This document shows positions 17,297-25,301 of a stretch of DNA of 64,000 bases, in pieces; within the stretch, counting starts at the first letter, position 1; the number at the start of each line of letters is the position of its first letter. The notes under the pieces are model-generated. The model saw only the letters and a list, made by a program, of their open reading frames with translations, was not told where the DNA came from and made no database searches. This DNA comes from an uncultured SAR86 cluster bacterium (GTDB taxonomy: Bacteria; Pseudomonadota; Gammaproteobacteria; Magnimaribacterales; AG-339-G14). Made by a program: the position numbers and the translations under genes. The stretch is taken from the NCBI GenBank assembly GCA_902614235.1, contig CACMKG010000002.1:62001-126000 (forward strand), read 5' to 3'.

Positions 17297-17843
17297 GAAT
17301 TATAGAAAAGCATTCGTTTGCTTCTAGAGAAAATATAACAAATTCATGATATTCATTTAATGCATGAGACCATTCATGTTCAAATTTTATTTGGTTTTTT
17401 TTATCATTTATTGACCTATTTAAAAAAAAACAAATAGTTTTTCTGTTTAAAATTATGTCGATAAAATATTTGAATCTTGTCAAAACTTGTTCAGAAATTT
17501 CAGGAGTGTTTGTTCTAGTTTTCCTTAAAACCTCCAATAATCTTTTTTCAATTTTTTTACCATCTAATTCTTCAAAATCTTTATTAGATAATAATTTAGT
17601 AGAAAATGGGCCATGAAAGCCTGGCGCTCTTAAAAACATAAAATCTGTCAATTGAAAATTATTAAAATCTTCAGATAAATACTTATCAATTATAAAAGGA
17701 AAGCCGTGCTTTTCTATTGGGTGGGAGCATCTTGATCTTGAAATGATTCCCTGCCCATGTTTATGAAGTCTCATAAACTCTAACCCTAAAAACTCAAAAT
17801 TAATATTTTTTGGATAAATTAAGAGGTTTTTTTTATTTTTCAT
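17283..17843 (-). CDS. Hypothetical protein (186 aa)
   Basis: I do not recognise this protein. It is basic and rich in Lys, Phe and Ile, has no signal peptide or membrane span, and contains one His/Cys-rich patch, RLHKHGQGIISRSRCSHPIEKHG (split here: RLHKHGQG, then SRCSHPIEKHG). It overlaps the trpS stop by 11 nt and the MFS start by 14 nt, so it is cotranscribed and probably real. No function can be assigned. Confidence 0.6.
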   Translation of the reverse strand: MKNKKNLLIYPKNINFEFLGLEFMRLHKHGQGIISRSRCSHPIEKHGFPFIIDKYLSEDFNNFQLTDFMFLRAPGFHGPFSTKLLSNKDFEELDGKKIEKRLLEVLRKTRTNTPEISEQVLTRFKYFIDIILNRKTICFFLNRSINDKKNQIKFEHEWSHALNEYHEFVIFSLEANECFSIILAYD

Positions 17844-18840
17844 CTAAGGGCTTTATTCCTATTTTGTTTCTTACATCAATAAGTTTTTTTTCTGCGAGAA
17901 GAGAAGCTTGAATTTCCCCTTTTTTTAAAATAGCTTCAACCTCATTAGCATTGTTAAGAAAATAAAAGTAATTTTCTCTTGAGTCTTTCAATTCGGTATT
18001 AATTAAATTGAATAAATCAGATTTTAATTCACCCCAACCTTTACCATTAGAAAACATTTTATTTACTTCTTCTAAATATGTTTCAGTAGCAAATGCTTGA
18101 AAATAATTATACAAAACTGAATTCTTTGTTTCCTTTGGCTCTCCAGGCATAAGAGAATCAGTAACGATTTGATTTAGAGATTTCTTTAAGGCTTCTTCTT
18201 CAGAAAATAGTTCGATATAGTTTTTATACGATTTGCTCATTTTTCTTCCGTCTGTTCCTAGCAAGAGAGGTATATTTTTAGAAATTTGTGCTTCTGGAAT
18301 TTTAAGTGTTTCTCCATATAAATGATTAAACCGTGCCGCAATATCTCTGGTCATTTCAATGTGTTGCTTTTGATCGCTTCCTACTGGAACGATATCAGCA
18401 TCAAATATTAAAATATCAGCAGCCATCAGTACTGGATAATTAAATAAACCAGCCGTTATACCTTTATCTAAGTCTTTTACTTTTTTTTCAGAATTTAAAT
18501 CTTGAGCAGCTTTATAGGCATGCGCTCTATTGAGAAGTCCTTTTGAGGTCGCATTGGATAAGATCCAATTCAACTCCATAATCTGAGGAACCTTTGATTG
18601 TCTGTAGAAACAAGTTTTTTTAGGATCTAATCCACAAGCCAACCAAGCAGAAGCAATTTCCAAACTAGATTTATGAGTTAGCAAAGGATCTTGCTGTTTA
18701 ATTAATGAATGATAGTCGGCTAAAAATAAAAAAGATTTTTTTGATTTTTTTATTTTCTCAAGAGCAGGTCTTATGGCTCCCACATAATTACCCAAATGCG
18801 GGGTTCCGCTAGTTGTTATGCCAGTTAAGATGGAGGACAT
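17833..18840 (-). CDS. trpS: Tryptophanyl-tRNA synthetase
   Basis: Class I aminoacyl-tRNA synthetase charging tRNA-Trp. The HIGH-like motif is TPHLGNY near residues 13-19, and the KMSKS loop is intact (GRKMSKSYKNYI). Substrate-pocket stretches such as VPVGSDQKQHIEMTRDIA match the family. Length 335 aa is typical. It is preceded by an intrinsic terminator on the same strand (18852-18877), so it starts its own transcription unit. Confidence 0.97.
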   Translation of the reverse strand: MSSILTGITTSGTPHLGNYVGAIRPALEKIKKSKKSFLFLADYHSLIKQQDPLLTHKSSLEIASAWLACGLDPKKTCFYRQSKVPQIMELNWILSNATSKGLLNRAHAYKAAQDLNSEKKVKDLDKGITAGLFNYPVLMAADILIFDADIVPVGSDQKQHIEMTRDIAARFNHLYGETLKIPEAQISKNIPLLLGTDGRKMSKSYKNYIELFSEEEALKKSLNQIVTDSLMPGEPKETKNSVLYNYFQAFATETYLEEVNKMFSNGKGWGELKSDLFNLINTELKDSRENYFYFLNNANEVEAILKKGEIQASLLAEKKLIDVRNKIGIKPLDEK

Positions 18841-18851
18841 GAGTTTAGTAT

Positions 18852-18877
18852 AAAAAAAAACACCACAAAGTGATGTT
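18852..18877 (-). terminator. Intrinsic terminator upstream of trpS
   Basis: Read on the minus strand: AACATCAC, loop TTT, GTGGTGTT, then a run of eight or more T. All eight stem pairs form, one as G-U. The stem begins directly after the TAA (18880-18878) of a small Arg-rich frame, so it ends a transcript that is neither trpS nor the GST gene. Confidence 0.8.
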
Positions 18878-19028
18878 TTATTTATCGAAGTTGAAGGGGT
18901 CTAGCGGGTTATCTAGTGCAAGCGAGTTACCCTTTCCTTGCATGTGGCGAAATTTCTTTCGTCTTCTCACCCTTCTTCTTCTACTCCTTAGCTTCTTTCT
19001 TTCCGTCTCGAGTTGTAAAGCTTCCCAC
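18878..19028 (-). pseudogene. Possible tiny Arg-rich protein lacking an in-frame start
   Basis: Between trpS and the GST gene a minus-strand frame codes for 49 residues: a helix-like EALQLETERKKL, an Arg/Lys run (RSRRRRVRRRKKFRH) and an acidic-ended tail NPLDPFNFDK. It stops right before a good terminator. Its first codon after an upstream TAG is TGG, not a start. A GTG at 19028, nine bases after AAGG, is one base out of frame; removing one G from GTGGG would give GTG GAA GCT and restore the gene. So this is either a sequence error, a programmed frameshift, a dead gene, or a 21-residue peptide from ATG 18943. Not in the ORF track. GC is higher than the flanks. Confidence 0.45.
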
Positions 19029-19148
19029 TAAGTTATGCCTTTATGTTAGAGAAAATAAAAAGAATTTACAACACCTAATTTGACGTTTTTTAGACTAAGT
19101 TTGAATTAAAAAAAAATTTTTTATTATTAAAGGATTTTAAAAATTAAA
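19029..19148. other. AT-rich intergenic stretch
   Basis: About 120 bp between the GST stop and the Arg-rich frame. It is very AT-rich with long A/T runs. It presumably holds the promoter for the minus-strand small transcript, but no clear -35/-10 pair stands out. Confidence 0.4.
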
Positions 19149-19928
19149 TTATAAAACTTTATCGAGATAATCGAACATAATTTCCTTAAATTCTTCTTTT
19201 TTTGATAGTTTTTTTAAGTGATTGGTTGCTTTGGGAAATTCTTTTTCGAAATTTTTTGAAATAACTTCGTATCCTTGTTCATTAATGATTTTTTCTTTAT
19301 CTCTTTCACGCAAAAATTGAGCAACATCACAAACAAAAGATATATCGGCGATTGTTAAATCACTTCCGGCAATGAATTTATCATTTGATAAGGCTGTTTC
19401 TATCCCATCTAAATAAAATGAATAAGCTGACTTCATCCTTTCATATAAATATTCGTTTAGCGTATTAATTTCTAAAACATAAACTTGAAACTCTCTTGCA
19501 AACACAAGATTTGCATCTAAAAAACTATCTATTCTTGATTTTTTAAATGCATCTTCGCTACCGTATAGAGATTTCACAGCAGATACTCTAGCAACAGCCC
19601 TCATAATGCTGTTGGATTCAAAGATACCCTCAGATCCATCAGAACTAAATCCAGCGGGGACTGTACCAAAAGGATGTTTTTCAAGAAATTTATCGGTTTT
19701 ATATAATATGCCTTTAAATCCTCTTTTGCTTGTTCTTTTATAATGCTTGATTTTATCTAATTCAGTGGAATCTATTTCTTTGGCTTCAAAGTCCCATAAC
19801 CAATTACTTAAATTTAAAGGCTTGTCGCCGGTAATTTTTAAATCTACCTTCCCAATCTTTGCGGTAATCATTGATTTCCATACCCTTGGGTTAGGTAAAT
19901 ACGAAAATATTCTTACTTCTTCAGACAT
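19149..19928 (-). CDS. Glutathione S-transferase family protein
   Basis: A 259-aa protein with a thioredoxin-fold N-terminus (MSEEVRIFSYLPNPRVWK) and the typical GST turn before helix 3, here FGTVPAGFSSDGSEGIFESNSIMRAVARV, where cis-Pro and ES(N) contact glutathione. The C-terminal helical domain carries FIAGSDLTIADI, the GST N-capping/hydrophobic-staple region. An unusual insertion of about 30 basic residues (KHYKRTSKRGFKGIL) lies between strand 2 and the cis-Pro. It resembles the eEF1B-gamma-like/theta-type branch. Substrate unknown. Confidence 0.75.
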   Translation of the reverse strand: MSEEVRIFSYLPNPRVWKSMITAKIGKVDLKITGDKPLNLSNWLWDFEAKEIDSTELDKIKHYKRTSKRGFKGILYKTDKFLEKHPFGTVPAGFSSDGSEGIFESNSIMRAVARVSAVKSLYGSEDAFKKSRIDSFLDANLVFAREFQVYVLEINTLNEYLYERMKSAYSFYLDGIETALSNDKFIAGSDLTIADISFVCDVAQFLRERDKEKIINEQGYEVISKNFEKEFPKATNHLKKLSKKEEFKEIMFDYLDKVL

Positions 19929-19943
19929 CTATTCTGTATTTAT

Positions 19944-20035
19944 TGGCGGAGGGGGTGGGATTCGAACCCACGAGGCCATTTCTGACCTGCTGGTTTTCAA
20001 GACCAGTGCATTCAACCAAGCTCTGCCACCCCTCC
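19944..20035 (-). tRNA. tRNA-Ser (UGA anticodon)
   Basis: 92-nt class II tRNA on the minus strand. Acceptor GGAGGGG pairs with CCCCTCC, the CCA is encoded (TGG at 19944-19946), the anticodon arm reads CTGGT-CTTGAAA-ACCAG with UGA anticodon, a long variable arm follows (CAGGTCAGAAATGGCCTC region) and the T arm has GGTTCGAATCC. The long variable arm and anticodon agree on serine. Confidence 0.97.
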
Positions 20036-20081
20036 AAAAAAATAAAAACTATACAGGTTTTTTACTTATTTTTATTAAAAC

Positions 20082-20753
20082 TTAACCAATCAAGTTTATT
20101 GCTTCTTCGAAGCTACATATAGGCAACTCGTCTAAAATTTCTAGAAATTTATCAAATTCTGATCTTAATAGAACATCAGAGAGATCAGGAACAAGATAAT
20201 CATTAGTAATTTTTCTCATTAGTCCAACGCCTCGATCTATTTCAACAATTTTAAATTCAATGTTTTTGGCCTGACTCAATTCGTAAGCAAGCTTCCAGCA
20301 ATCTCCTGTCCATGGCCAACCATTTCCTAATCTTGGAATGTGCTGTTCTAAATAATTTGCAGGCAAAAAATCATGAAATGCAATCCAACCATTTTCATCA
20401 ATACAATCCAGGCTATTTAAAGCATCTTTTCTAACTTGAGAGTACTCGTGAAGACCGTCAATAAAAATTACATTAAATCTTTTTTTATTATCTTTAAAAA
20501 AATCATCAGAAGTAATTCTATGAGTACCTCCTGAAGTAGGGTCTACTCCTATTTTGTTAAAGCAAGTTACAGAATCGAAAAGCTCATTCTGATCACAGCC
20601 AATCTCTAAATAATTGCTGTTCAACCCTCCGGTTTTTTCAATTAATCTGTTTACTAAAGCAATTCGATTGAATTTTTTTTCATTCCATTTCCAATCAATG
20701 TCGCCATCTTTAGAATTATAAATTTTTTTATATATGCTTCTTTTTAAATCCAT
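20082..20753 (-). CDS. Class I SAM-dependent methyltransferase-like protein
   Basis: A 223-aa protein with a Rossmann methyltransferase core: motif I is NYLEIGCDQNELFD (~55-68), the acidic turn is GVDPTSGG, and VIFIDGLHEYSQVRKDALNSL (~95-116) matches the Methyltransf_24 pattern with IDG.H. A following HDFLP segment is also usual for that group. These enzymes often modify sugars or small metabolites, but neighbours (tRNA-Ser, tiny membrane genes) give no hint of the substrate. Confidence 0.72.
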   Translation of the reverse strand: MDLKRSIYKKIYNSKDGDIDWKWNEKKFNRIALVNRLIEKTGGLNSNYLEIGCDQNELFDSVTCFNKIGVDPTSGGTHRITSDDFFKDNKKRFNVIFIDGLHEYSQVRKDALNSLDCIDENGWIAFHDFLPANYLEQHIPRLGNGWPWTGDCWKLAYELSQAKNIEFKIVEIDRGVGLMRKITNDYLVPDLSDVLLRSEFDKFLEILDELPICSFEEAINLIG

Positions 20754-20962
20754 AACAAACTCTAAAATATTATAAGTTTTATGTAAAAATTTGTATCTTT
20801 TATTATTAAATTTGGAAAATTTATAAAATTGTGCCTTGATTTTTTACCTTTGTTTGACATTATTTGAAAAAAGATGTTCCTTTATTTTTTTTTGAGTTAT
20901 TTCTTAATTTTTTATATGTTTAAATTTAAATTGCTAATTACATAAACTCTGGGGAGGAAATT
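20754..20962. promoter_or_regulatory. Divergent AT-rich leader before the tiny membrane proteins
   Basis: 209 bp between the methyltransferase (leftward) and the first tiny membrane gene (rightward). A TTGACA hexamer is at 20854-20859 but no good -10 lies 16-18 bp after it. A very strong ribosome-binding site GGGGAGG (20951-20957) sits five to six bases before ATG 20963. The rest is A/T runs. Confidence 0.4.
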
Positions 20963-21184
20963 ATGGAAAATGCATTTAATATGATTCGTGACTTGGTTTC
21001 AGGTTTAACTGGAATCTTAGTCGGTGTAATCGGGTTGGGAGTTGTTGCTGGAATAGTTTTTGGCGGAAACTCTTTTTTCTTTGGTGATGTTTTAAACCAG
21101 CTTATTGCTGTCATACAAACATTAGGTGACAATGGAATCGTTGGGCTTTTAGCAGCGGCTATTCTTATACAGTTACTTAGATAA
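20963..21184 (+). CDS. Tiny two-span membrane protein A (73 aa)
   Basis: Unrecognised 73-aa hydrophobic protein. Two membrane segments are visible (~14-36, GILVGVIGLGVVAGIVF, and ~57-72, IVGLLAAAILIQLL) joined by a Phe-rich loop FGGNSFFFGDV and a GDNG turn. The second gene (21238) shares this plan, so they are tandem paralogues: both have GI-(V/I)-FG, then FFG.V, then G(D/E)(N/E)G(I/L). It has the strongest ribosome-binding site seen in the window. Candidate roles (holin-like, small channel, assembly factor) are speculation; I cannot name the family. Confidence 0.72.
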   Translation: MENAFNMIRDLVSGLTGILVGVIGLGVVAGIVFGGNSFFFGDVLNQLIAVIQTLGDNGIVGLLAAAILIQLLR

Positions 21185-21194
21185 CTAAAGATAT

Positions 21195-21229
21195 AGGTTA
21201 GGGGTCTTTCATTAGGCCCCTTGCCTTTT
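21195..21229 (+). terminator. Terminator-like hairpin between the tiny membrane genes
   Basis: AGG TTA GGGG ... CCCC TTG CCT forms a 7-bp stem with a symmetrical 3x3 internal loop and an 12-nt loop, followed by TTTTC. It sits 10 nt after the stop of gene A and just before gene B, whose ATG (21238) has no ribosome-binding site. It could cause partial termination so that A is made in excess of B. Confidence 0.55.
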
Positions 21230-21237
21230 CAAAAATT

Positions 21238-21465
21238 ATGGACTGGTTTAATTTGGAAACAGTAAAAAACTTTCTGTACAAAGTTACAGAAGTCTTGGCT
21301 TTGTTTGTGGCTGTTTCATTATTGGTCGGTATTATTTTTGGACCTGAGACCGCTTTCTTCGGGTCAGTGGTGTCTAATTTTTCTTCAATCTTATCAATAA
21401 TTGGGGAGGAAGGCTTAATTGCCTTGGTTTCGCTGCTAATAATAGCCGCGATTCTTAAAAAATAA
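21238..21465 (+). CDS. Tiny two-span membrane protein B (75 aa)
   Basis: Paralogue of the preceding gene: 75 aa, two membrane segments (~17-36 and ~55-73), with the shared linker here FGPETAFFGSV and turn GEEG. N-terminus MDWFNLETVKNFLYK is more amphipathic than in A and the C-terminus ends KK. The start at 21238 lacks a Shine-Dalgarno sequence, so translation may depend on upstream ribosomes or be weak. Unknown family; function not assignable. Confidence 0.68.
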   Translation: MDWFNLETVKNFLYKVTEVLALFVAVSLLVGIIFGPETAFFGSVVSNFSSILSIIGEEGLIALVSLLIIAAILKK

Positions 21466-21482
21466 GTTTTAATATTTTTGGA

Positions 21483-21557
21483 GGCTGGAAAGTCTGCAAC
21501 GATACATTCCAGCCAAAAATTGGTGGCTGAATAGAGGGCTAATTCTCTATAACAGCC
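21483..21557. ncRNA. Paired hairpins with competing arms after the tiny membrane genes
   Basis: Hairpin 1: GGCTGGAA (21483-21490) with TTCCAGCC (21507-21514). Hairpin 2: GGCTG-A-ATAGAG (21525-21536) with CTCTAT-AA-CAGCC (21545-21557). The inner arms CAGCC (21510-21514) and GGCTG (21525-21529) can also pair, excluding both hairpins, as in an attenuator. On the minus strand hairpin 2 is followed by ACCAATTTTT and can terminate the RRM gene. On the plus strand neither hairpin has a U-tract, so its role after gene B is unclear. Confidence 0.55.
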
Positions 21558-21565
21558 AAAATAAA

Positions 21566-21805
21566 TTATGTTTTGGGTCTTGCTTCGTTGACAATAACTT
21601 TTCTTCCTTCTACTTCAGATTCATTCATTGCTTCAATTGCTTCTGGTCCACCAGAATCTAATTCAACGAAACCGAATCCTCTAGACCTTTTAGTGTCTCT
21701 GTCTGTAATTACATTAGCAGAGGTTACAGTCCCATAACTTGAAAATAATTCTTCTAATTCCTGATTACCAATGCTCCATGGGAGATTTCCTACGTAAAGT
21801 TTCAT
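21566..21805 (-). CDS. RRM-domain RNA-binding protein
   Basis: A 79-aa protein that is a single RNA recognition motif: RNP2 is KLYVGNLPW at the N-terminus and RNP1 is RGFGFVEL near residues 41-48, with the usual helix QELEELFSSYG. Such small RRM proteins are known in cyanobacteria and marine proteobacteria, where some are cold-induced; here that is only a family parallel. It ends just before the paired-hairpin element, which could also be its terminator. Confidence 0.93.
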   Translation of the reverse strand: MKLYVGNLPWSIGNQELEELFSSYGTVTSANVITDRDTKRSRGFGFVELDSGGPEAIEAMNESEVEGRKVIVNEARPKT

Positions 21806-21943
21806 ATATACCTATCTGTAAATTGTTTCAAAGAGTGTATTAAATACTAATTTGATCAAACTGAAAGATATATTTAAATAAAATTTTTATTCTTCAATTC
21901 AGTTACTCTTTTCTTGCAAGTCTTTTAAAAATTTAAATAGAGT

Positions 21944-22327
21944 TTAATTTTGTTGTTTTGCTATTAAATATGTCCCTGCAATAGAAAGAATCAATATAAC
22001 AATTTCTGGCAAAAACATTTCCATAATAAAACCAGTTCCATGAATTGTTGCTGCAATAATATGAGCTAAAACTACCAGTGCAAACAAAATTGCTACAGCC
22101 AAAATCCAACGATAATTAACAGTAATTACACTCATAAGACAAAGAATTGGAACGACCAGAAAAAAAGCTGTTAAATCTCGAATCAAGGCATTTTGAGCCG
22201 CCGAACTTAAGTCCTCGAAAATAAATCCAAAACTAATACTAGTTTCTGCTGGATTGATCATCCACCCTATTCCACTTGGTAAAAGCATTAATCCTGGAAG
22301 TAAACATATTATTCTAGCTAATATCAT
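21944..22327 (-). CDS. Four-span membrane protein of unknown function
   Basis: A 127-aa hydrophobic protein with four predicted membrane helices (~5-27, ~48-68, ~72-93, ~100-122) and a short polar loop NPAETSISFGF. It has the general look of DUF4345-like small membrane proteins, but I cannot confirm the family. It lies 12 nt downstream of sohB on the same strand and may be cotranscribed with it. Confidence 0.6.
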   Translation of the reverse strand: MILARIICLLPGLMLLPSGIGWMINPAETSISFGFIFEDLSSAAQNALIRDLTAFFLVVPILCLMSVITVNYRWILAVAILFALVVLAHIIAATIHGTGFIMEMFLPEIVILILSIAGTYLIAKQQN

Positions 22328-22339
22328 TATCTCTCCTTT

Positions 22340-23359
22340 TTATTTAAATCTGTTTTTGTTTAAAGTTTCTTCGACTGTATTTATGAAATCTTTAAGCAGT
22401 GTATTTAAAAATCTACTAAGTTTATCCTGTATTTTTTTCTTCGTTTCAAATTTTATTTCGTAAACATCATGTTTTTTTGAAAAATTCATTAAGTATTCAT
22501 CACTGGTAGAAATCTCGTCTACTAAGCCTACCTCTAGAGCTTTCGTACCCTCCCAAATTTCTCCAGTAGCAACCTTGGAAATATCTAATTCAGGTCTAAA
22601 TTTAGTAACATGTTCTTTAAAAAGATCATGAATTTCTTGAAGATCTTTTTTAAATTTTTCTCTTCCCTCATCAGTGGTCTCTCCAAAAGTTGTAATCGTT
22701 CTCTTAAATTCACCAGCTGTATGAAGCTCATAATCAACATCTAATTTTTTTAAAATTTTACTGAAATTTGGAATTGCTGCTACGACACCAATTGAACCGA
22801 TTATCGCAAAAGGAGCTGAGACTATTTTGTTCGCAACACAAGCCATCATATAGCCACCCGATGCAGCTACTTTGTCTACACAAGCTGTTAGTTTAATTCC
22901 GGCATCTCTAATTCTCTTAAGTTGTGCTGCAGCTAAACCATACCCAATGACAGTGCCGCCTGCACTTTCTAAATTGAGAACTATTTCCTCGCATTTAGTT
23001 TCGCTTTGAAGAATTGCACTTATTTCTTCTTTTAAATTTTCTACGTTAGATGCTTCAATGTCTCCTTGAAAATTTAAAACGTAAACTGGTTTCTTCTTTG
23101 TTTTTACTTTTGAATTCGTCTTTTTTTCTTTCTTAAGAGTTTTTTTTAATTTCTTTTTTTCTTCTTTATTCATGGTTAGTACTTTTAAAGAATTAGCCAT
23201 TGATTGATATCGTTTAGTTAAATTTTTTATTTTTAAAGATTCATTTGTCTCAGGAGGTTGGCGCATTGTGGAGACTAGAAAAAAAATAGGTATAAAAATT
23301 AGAACAATTATAGTTAATGCTTTTAAAACAAAAAGACCGTACTCAATAAGAATTTCCAT
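22340..23359 (-). CDS. sohB: Inner-membrane peptidase SohB
   Basis: Family S49 Ser/Lys protease anchored in the inner membrane, related to signal peptide peptidase SppA. One N-terminal membrane helix (~8-28) is followed by a Lys-rich region (~65-90) and the protease domain. The nucleophile lies in DKVAASGGYMMAC and the general-base Lys region follows GSIGVVAAIPNF and VDYELHTAGEFKRT. At 339 aa it matches SohB rather than the longer SppA. It sits between serS and a small membrane protein gene. Confidence 0.92.
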   Translation of the reverse strand: MEILIEYGLFVLKALTIIVLIFIPIFFLVSTMRQPPETNESLKIKNLTKRYQSMANSLKVLTMNKEEKKKLKKTLKKEKKTNSKVKTKKKPVYVLNFQGDIEASNVENLKEEISAILQSETKCEEIVLNLESAGGTVIGYGLAAAQLKRIRDAGIKLTACVDKVAASGGYMMACVANKIVSAPFAIIGSIGVVAAIPNFSKILKKLDVDYELHTAGEFKRTITTFGETTDEGREKFKKDLQEIHDLFKEHVTKFRPELDISKVATGEIWEGTKALEVGLVDEISTSDEYLMNFSKKHDVYEIKFETKKKIQDKLSRFLNTLLKDFINTVEETLNKNRFK

Positions 23360-23425
23360 AATATTCGATGTTAAATTTGAGTGGAGATTCTATCAGTAAT
23401 AATTGATATCTTGAATTAAAAAAAA

Positions 23426-24694
23426 TTAAAGAGTCTCTAAATTATTCATATATGGTCTTAATACTTTAGGAATAGATACAGTCCCATCTTCATTTTGATA
23501 ATTTTCTAAAATCGCGGCCATCGTTCTGCCAATTGCCAATCCAGAACCATTTAAAGTATGACAAAGAATATTTTTTTTATCTTTCTTTATTCTTATTTTC
23601 ATTCTTCTTGATTGAAAATCTTTAAAATTACTACAAGAAGAAATTTCTCTATATTTATCTTGGCTTGGAAGCCAGACTTCCAAGTCATAAGTTAAGCTTG
23701 ATGAAAAGCCTATATCTTTTGAGCATAGAATTACTTTTCTAAAAGGTAAATTGAGCTGTTTGAGAATATTCTCGGCATGTGAGGTAAGAATTTCTAACTG
23801 TTCATCAGACTTATCTGGTTCTACGAAACTTACCAGTTCTACTTTTTCAAATTGATGTTGACGAATAATGCCCTTGGTATCAAGCCCATAACTTCCTGCT
23901 TCACTTCTAAAACATGGAGTATGACAAACATAGGAAAGCGGTAATTCTTCTGATTCTATAATTTCATTTCTATGGTAGTTAGTTACAGGGACTTCTGCAG
24001 TAGGAATCAAATATAAATCTTGTTCGCTATCATCAATTTTAAATTGATCTTCTTTGAATTTTGGTAATTGGCCTGTTCCAGTTAGAGAATCTGAATTCAC
24101 AATTAAAGGTACGTATATCTCTTTGTATAAATGTTCTTTCGTATGAACATTCATCATAAAATTTATTAATGCTCTGTTGAGTAAAGCAAGGGAGTCTTTG
24201 AAAACCACGAATCTTGACTTTGAAATCTTTGCAGCCGCTTCAAAATCCATTCCGTCGCTCAAAAGACCTAATTCTTGATGATCTTTAATTTCAAAGTTAA
24301 ATTTTGGTTTTTTTCCTATTTCTTCGACAACGGTATTATCTGCCTCTGAATTACCATCTGGAACTCTAGCATCAATCAGGTTCGGTATTGATAATAAAAA
24401 ATCATGCAATTCGGCTTGGACTTTATCTAATTCAATCTTTTTTATTTTTAAATCGGCAGAAGATTTTGATGCTTCCTTCTTAACCTTTGAAAAGTCTTTT
24501 CTATTTTTTTGCAATTTTCCAATTTCTCGAGCCAAATTATTTTGATTTTCCTGTAATTGTTCGGTTTCTATTTGTAATTTTTTTCTTTTCTCCTCTGTTT
24601 TTAACCAATAGTCTTCGTCAAGTTCAAAACCTCTTCTTGAAAGATTATCTATAGTTTCAGACAGGTTTTTTTTTAAGTTTTGAATATCAATCAT
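23426..24694 (-). CDS. serS: Seryl-tRNA synthetase
   Basis: Class II synthetase that charges tRNA-Ser (a tRNA-Ser gene is about 3.5 kb away). The N-terminal coiled-coil tRNA-binding arm covers ~30-105; motif 2 is FRSEAGSYGLDTKGIIRQHQFEKVE (quoted in part: FRSEAGS, RQHQFEKVE) and motif 3 is NGSGLAIGRTMAAILENYQ. Length 422 aa is normal. It overlaps lolA by 8 nt, giving the conserved ftsK-lolA-serS order without rarA between. Confidence 0.97.
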   Translation of the reverse strand: MIDIQNLKKNLSETIDNLSRRGFELDEDYWLKTEEKRKKLQIETEQLQENQNNLAREIGKLQKNRKDFSKVKKEASKSSADLKIKKIELDKVQAELHDFLLSIPNLIDARVPDGNSEADNTVVEEIGKKPKFNFEIKDHQELGLLSDGMDFEAAAKISKSRFVVFKDSLALLNRALINFMMNVHTKEHLYKEIYVPLIVNSDSLTGTGQLPKFKEDQFKIDDSEQDLYLIPTAEVPVTNYHRNEIIESEELPLSYVCHTPCFRSEAGSYGLDTKGIIRQHQFEKVELVSFVEPDKSDEQLEILTSHAENILKQLNLPFRKVILCSKDIGFSSSLTYDLEVWLPSQDKYREISSCSNFKDFQSRRMKIRIKKDKKNILCHTLNGSGLAIGRTMAAILENYQNEDGTVSIPKVLRPYMNNLETL

Positions 24695-25301
24695 CTTGGT
24701 CTAGTGAGATTAAATCTTTCACTTCATAATTATAGCTAAATACAGAAGACGATAGTTCGGGTCGTGAAGTAAAATTGGTAATTGCGACTTCACTCTTGAC
24801 TCCAAAAGCATCCAGGTACTTAATGTTTGTCAGAAAAACATCATTAAAAATGAGATCTATTTTAGAAATATAGGTTTTATCTTTAGGAAAAATAGCACAG
24901 GAATTATCAATACAATCTATTTTTTCGGAGTTGCGACAGATAGAGTCTGAATCTTCGAGGAGAAAGGCCGCAGGAATTTGATGAATGATGTTTTCTTTCT
25001 TATATTTGACCGCCTGGTCTAAATCGTAATCAATTCTATAAATTGAGTTTTCGTTGATAATAATTTCTGATTCGACCGAATTAGAATTTAAATTTGAAAC
25101 TTTAAGAAAGAAAGGTTTTTTCAAAATAATTTTGCCAAATACTGGTTCTTTTTGCTTGTTTTCAAATGTTTGAGAGAAATCAGCGCTATAAAATTTCTCT
25201 TTAGAAAAATTTAATAAATGTTTATTTTCTTCTAGGCAAGTTGCATTTGACATTGAAAGAAAAAAGACAAGAAAAAAAAATATGAGATTTTTATTCGGCA
25301 T
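24687..25301 (-). CDS. lolA: Outer-membrane lipoprotein carrier protein LolA
   Basis: Periplasmic chaperone that carries lipoproteins from the LolCDE complex to the outer membrane. It has an N-terminal signal sequence (KNLIFFFLVFFLSMSNA) and a divergent LolA core: FYSADFSQTFENKQKEPVFGKIILKKPFFLK fits the family pattern of F.QT...G...L.KP. A small Cys cluster (CRNSEKIDCIDNSC) in the middle is unusual. The assignment leans on this pattern plus position between ftsK and serS. It overlaps both neighbours (11 and 8 nt). Confidence 0.85.
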   Translation of the reverse strand: MPNKNLIFFFLVFFLSMSNATCLEENKHLLNFSKEKFYSADFSQTFENKQKEPVFGKIILKKPFFLKVSNLNSNSVESEIIINENSIYRIDYDLDQAVKYKKENIIHQIPAAFLLEDSDSICRNSEKIDCIDNSCAIFPKDKTYISKIDLIFNDVFLTNIKYLDAFGVKSEVAITNFTSRPELSSSVFSYNYEVKDLISLDQDD

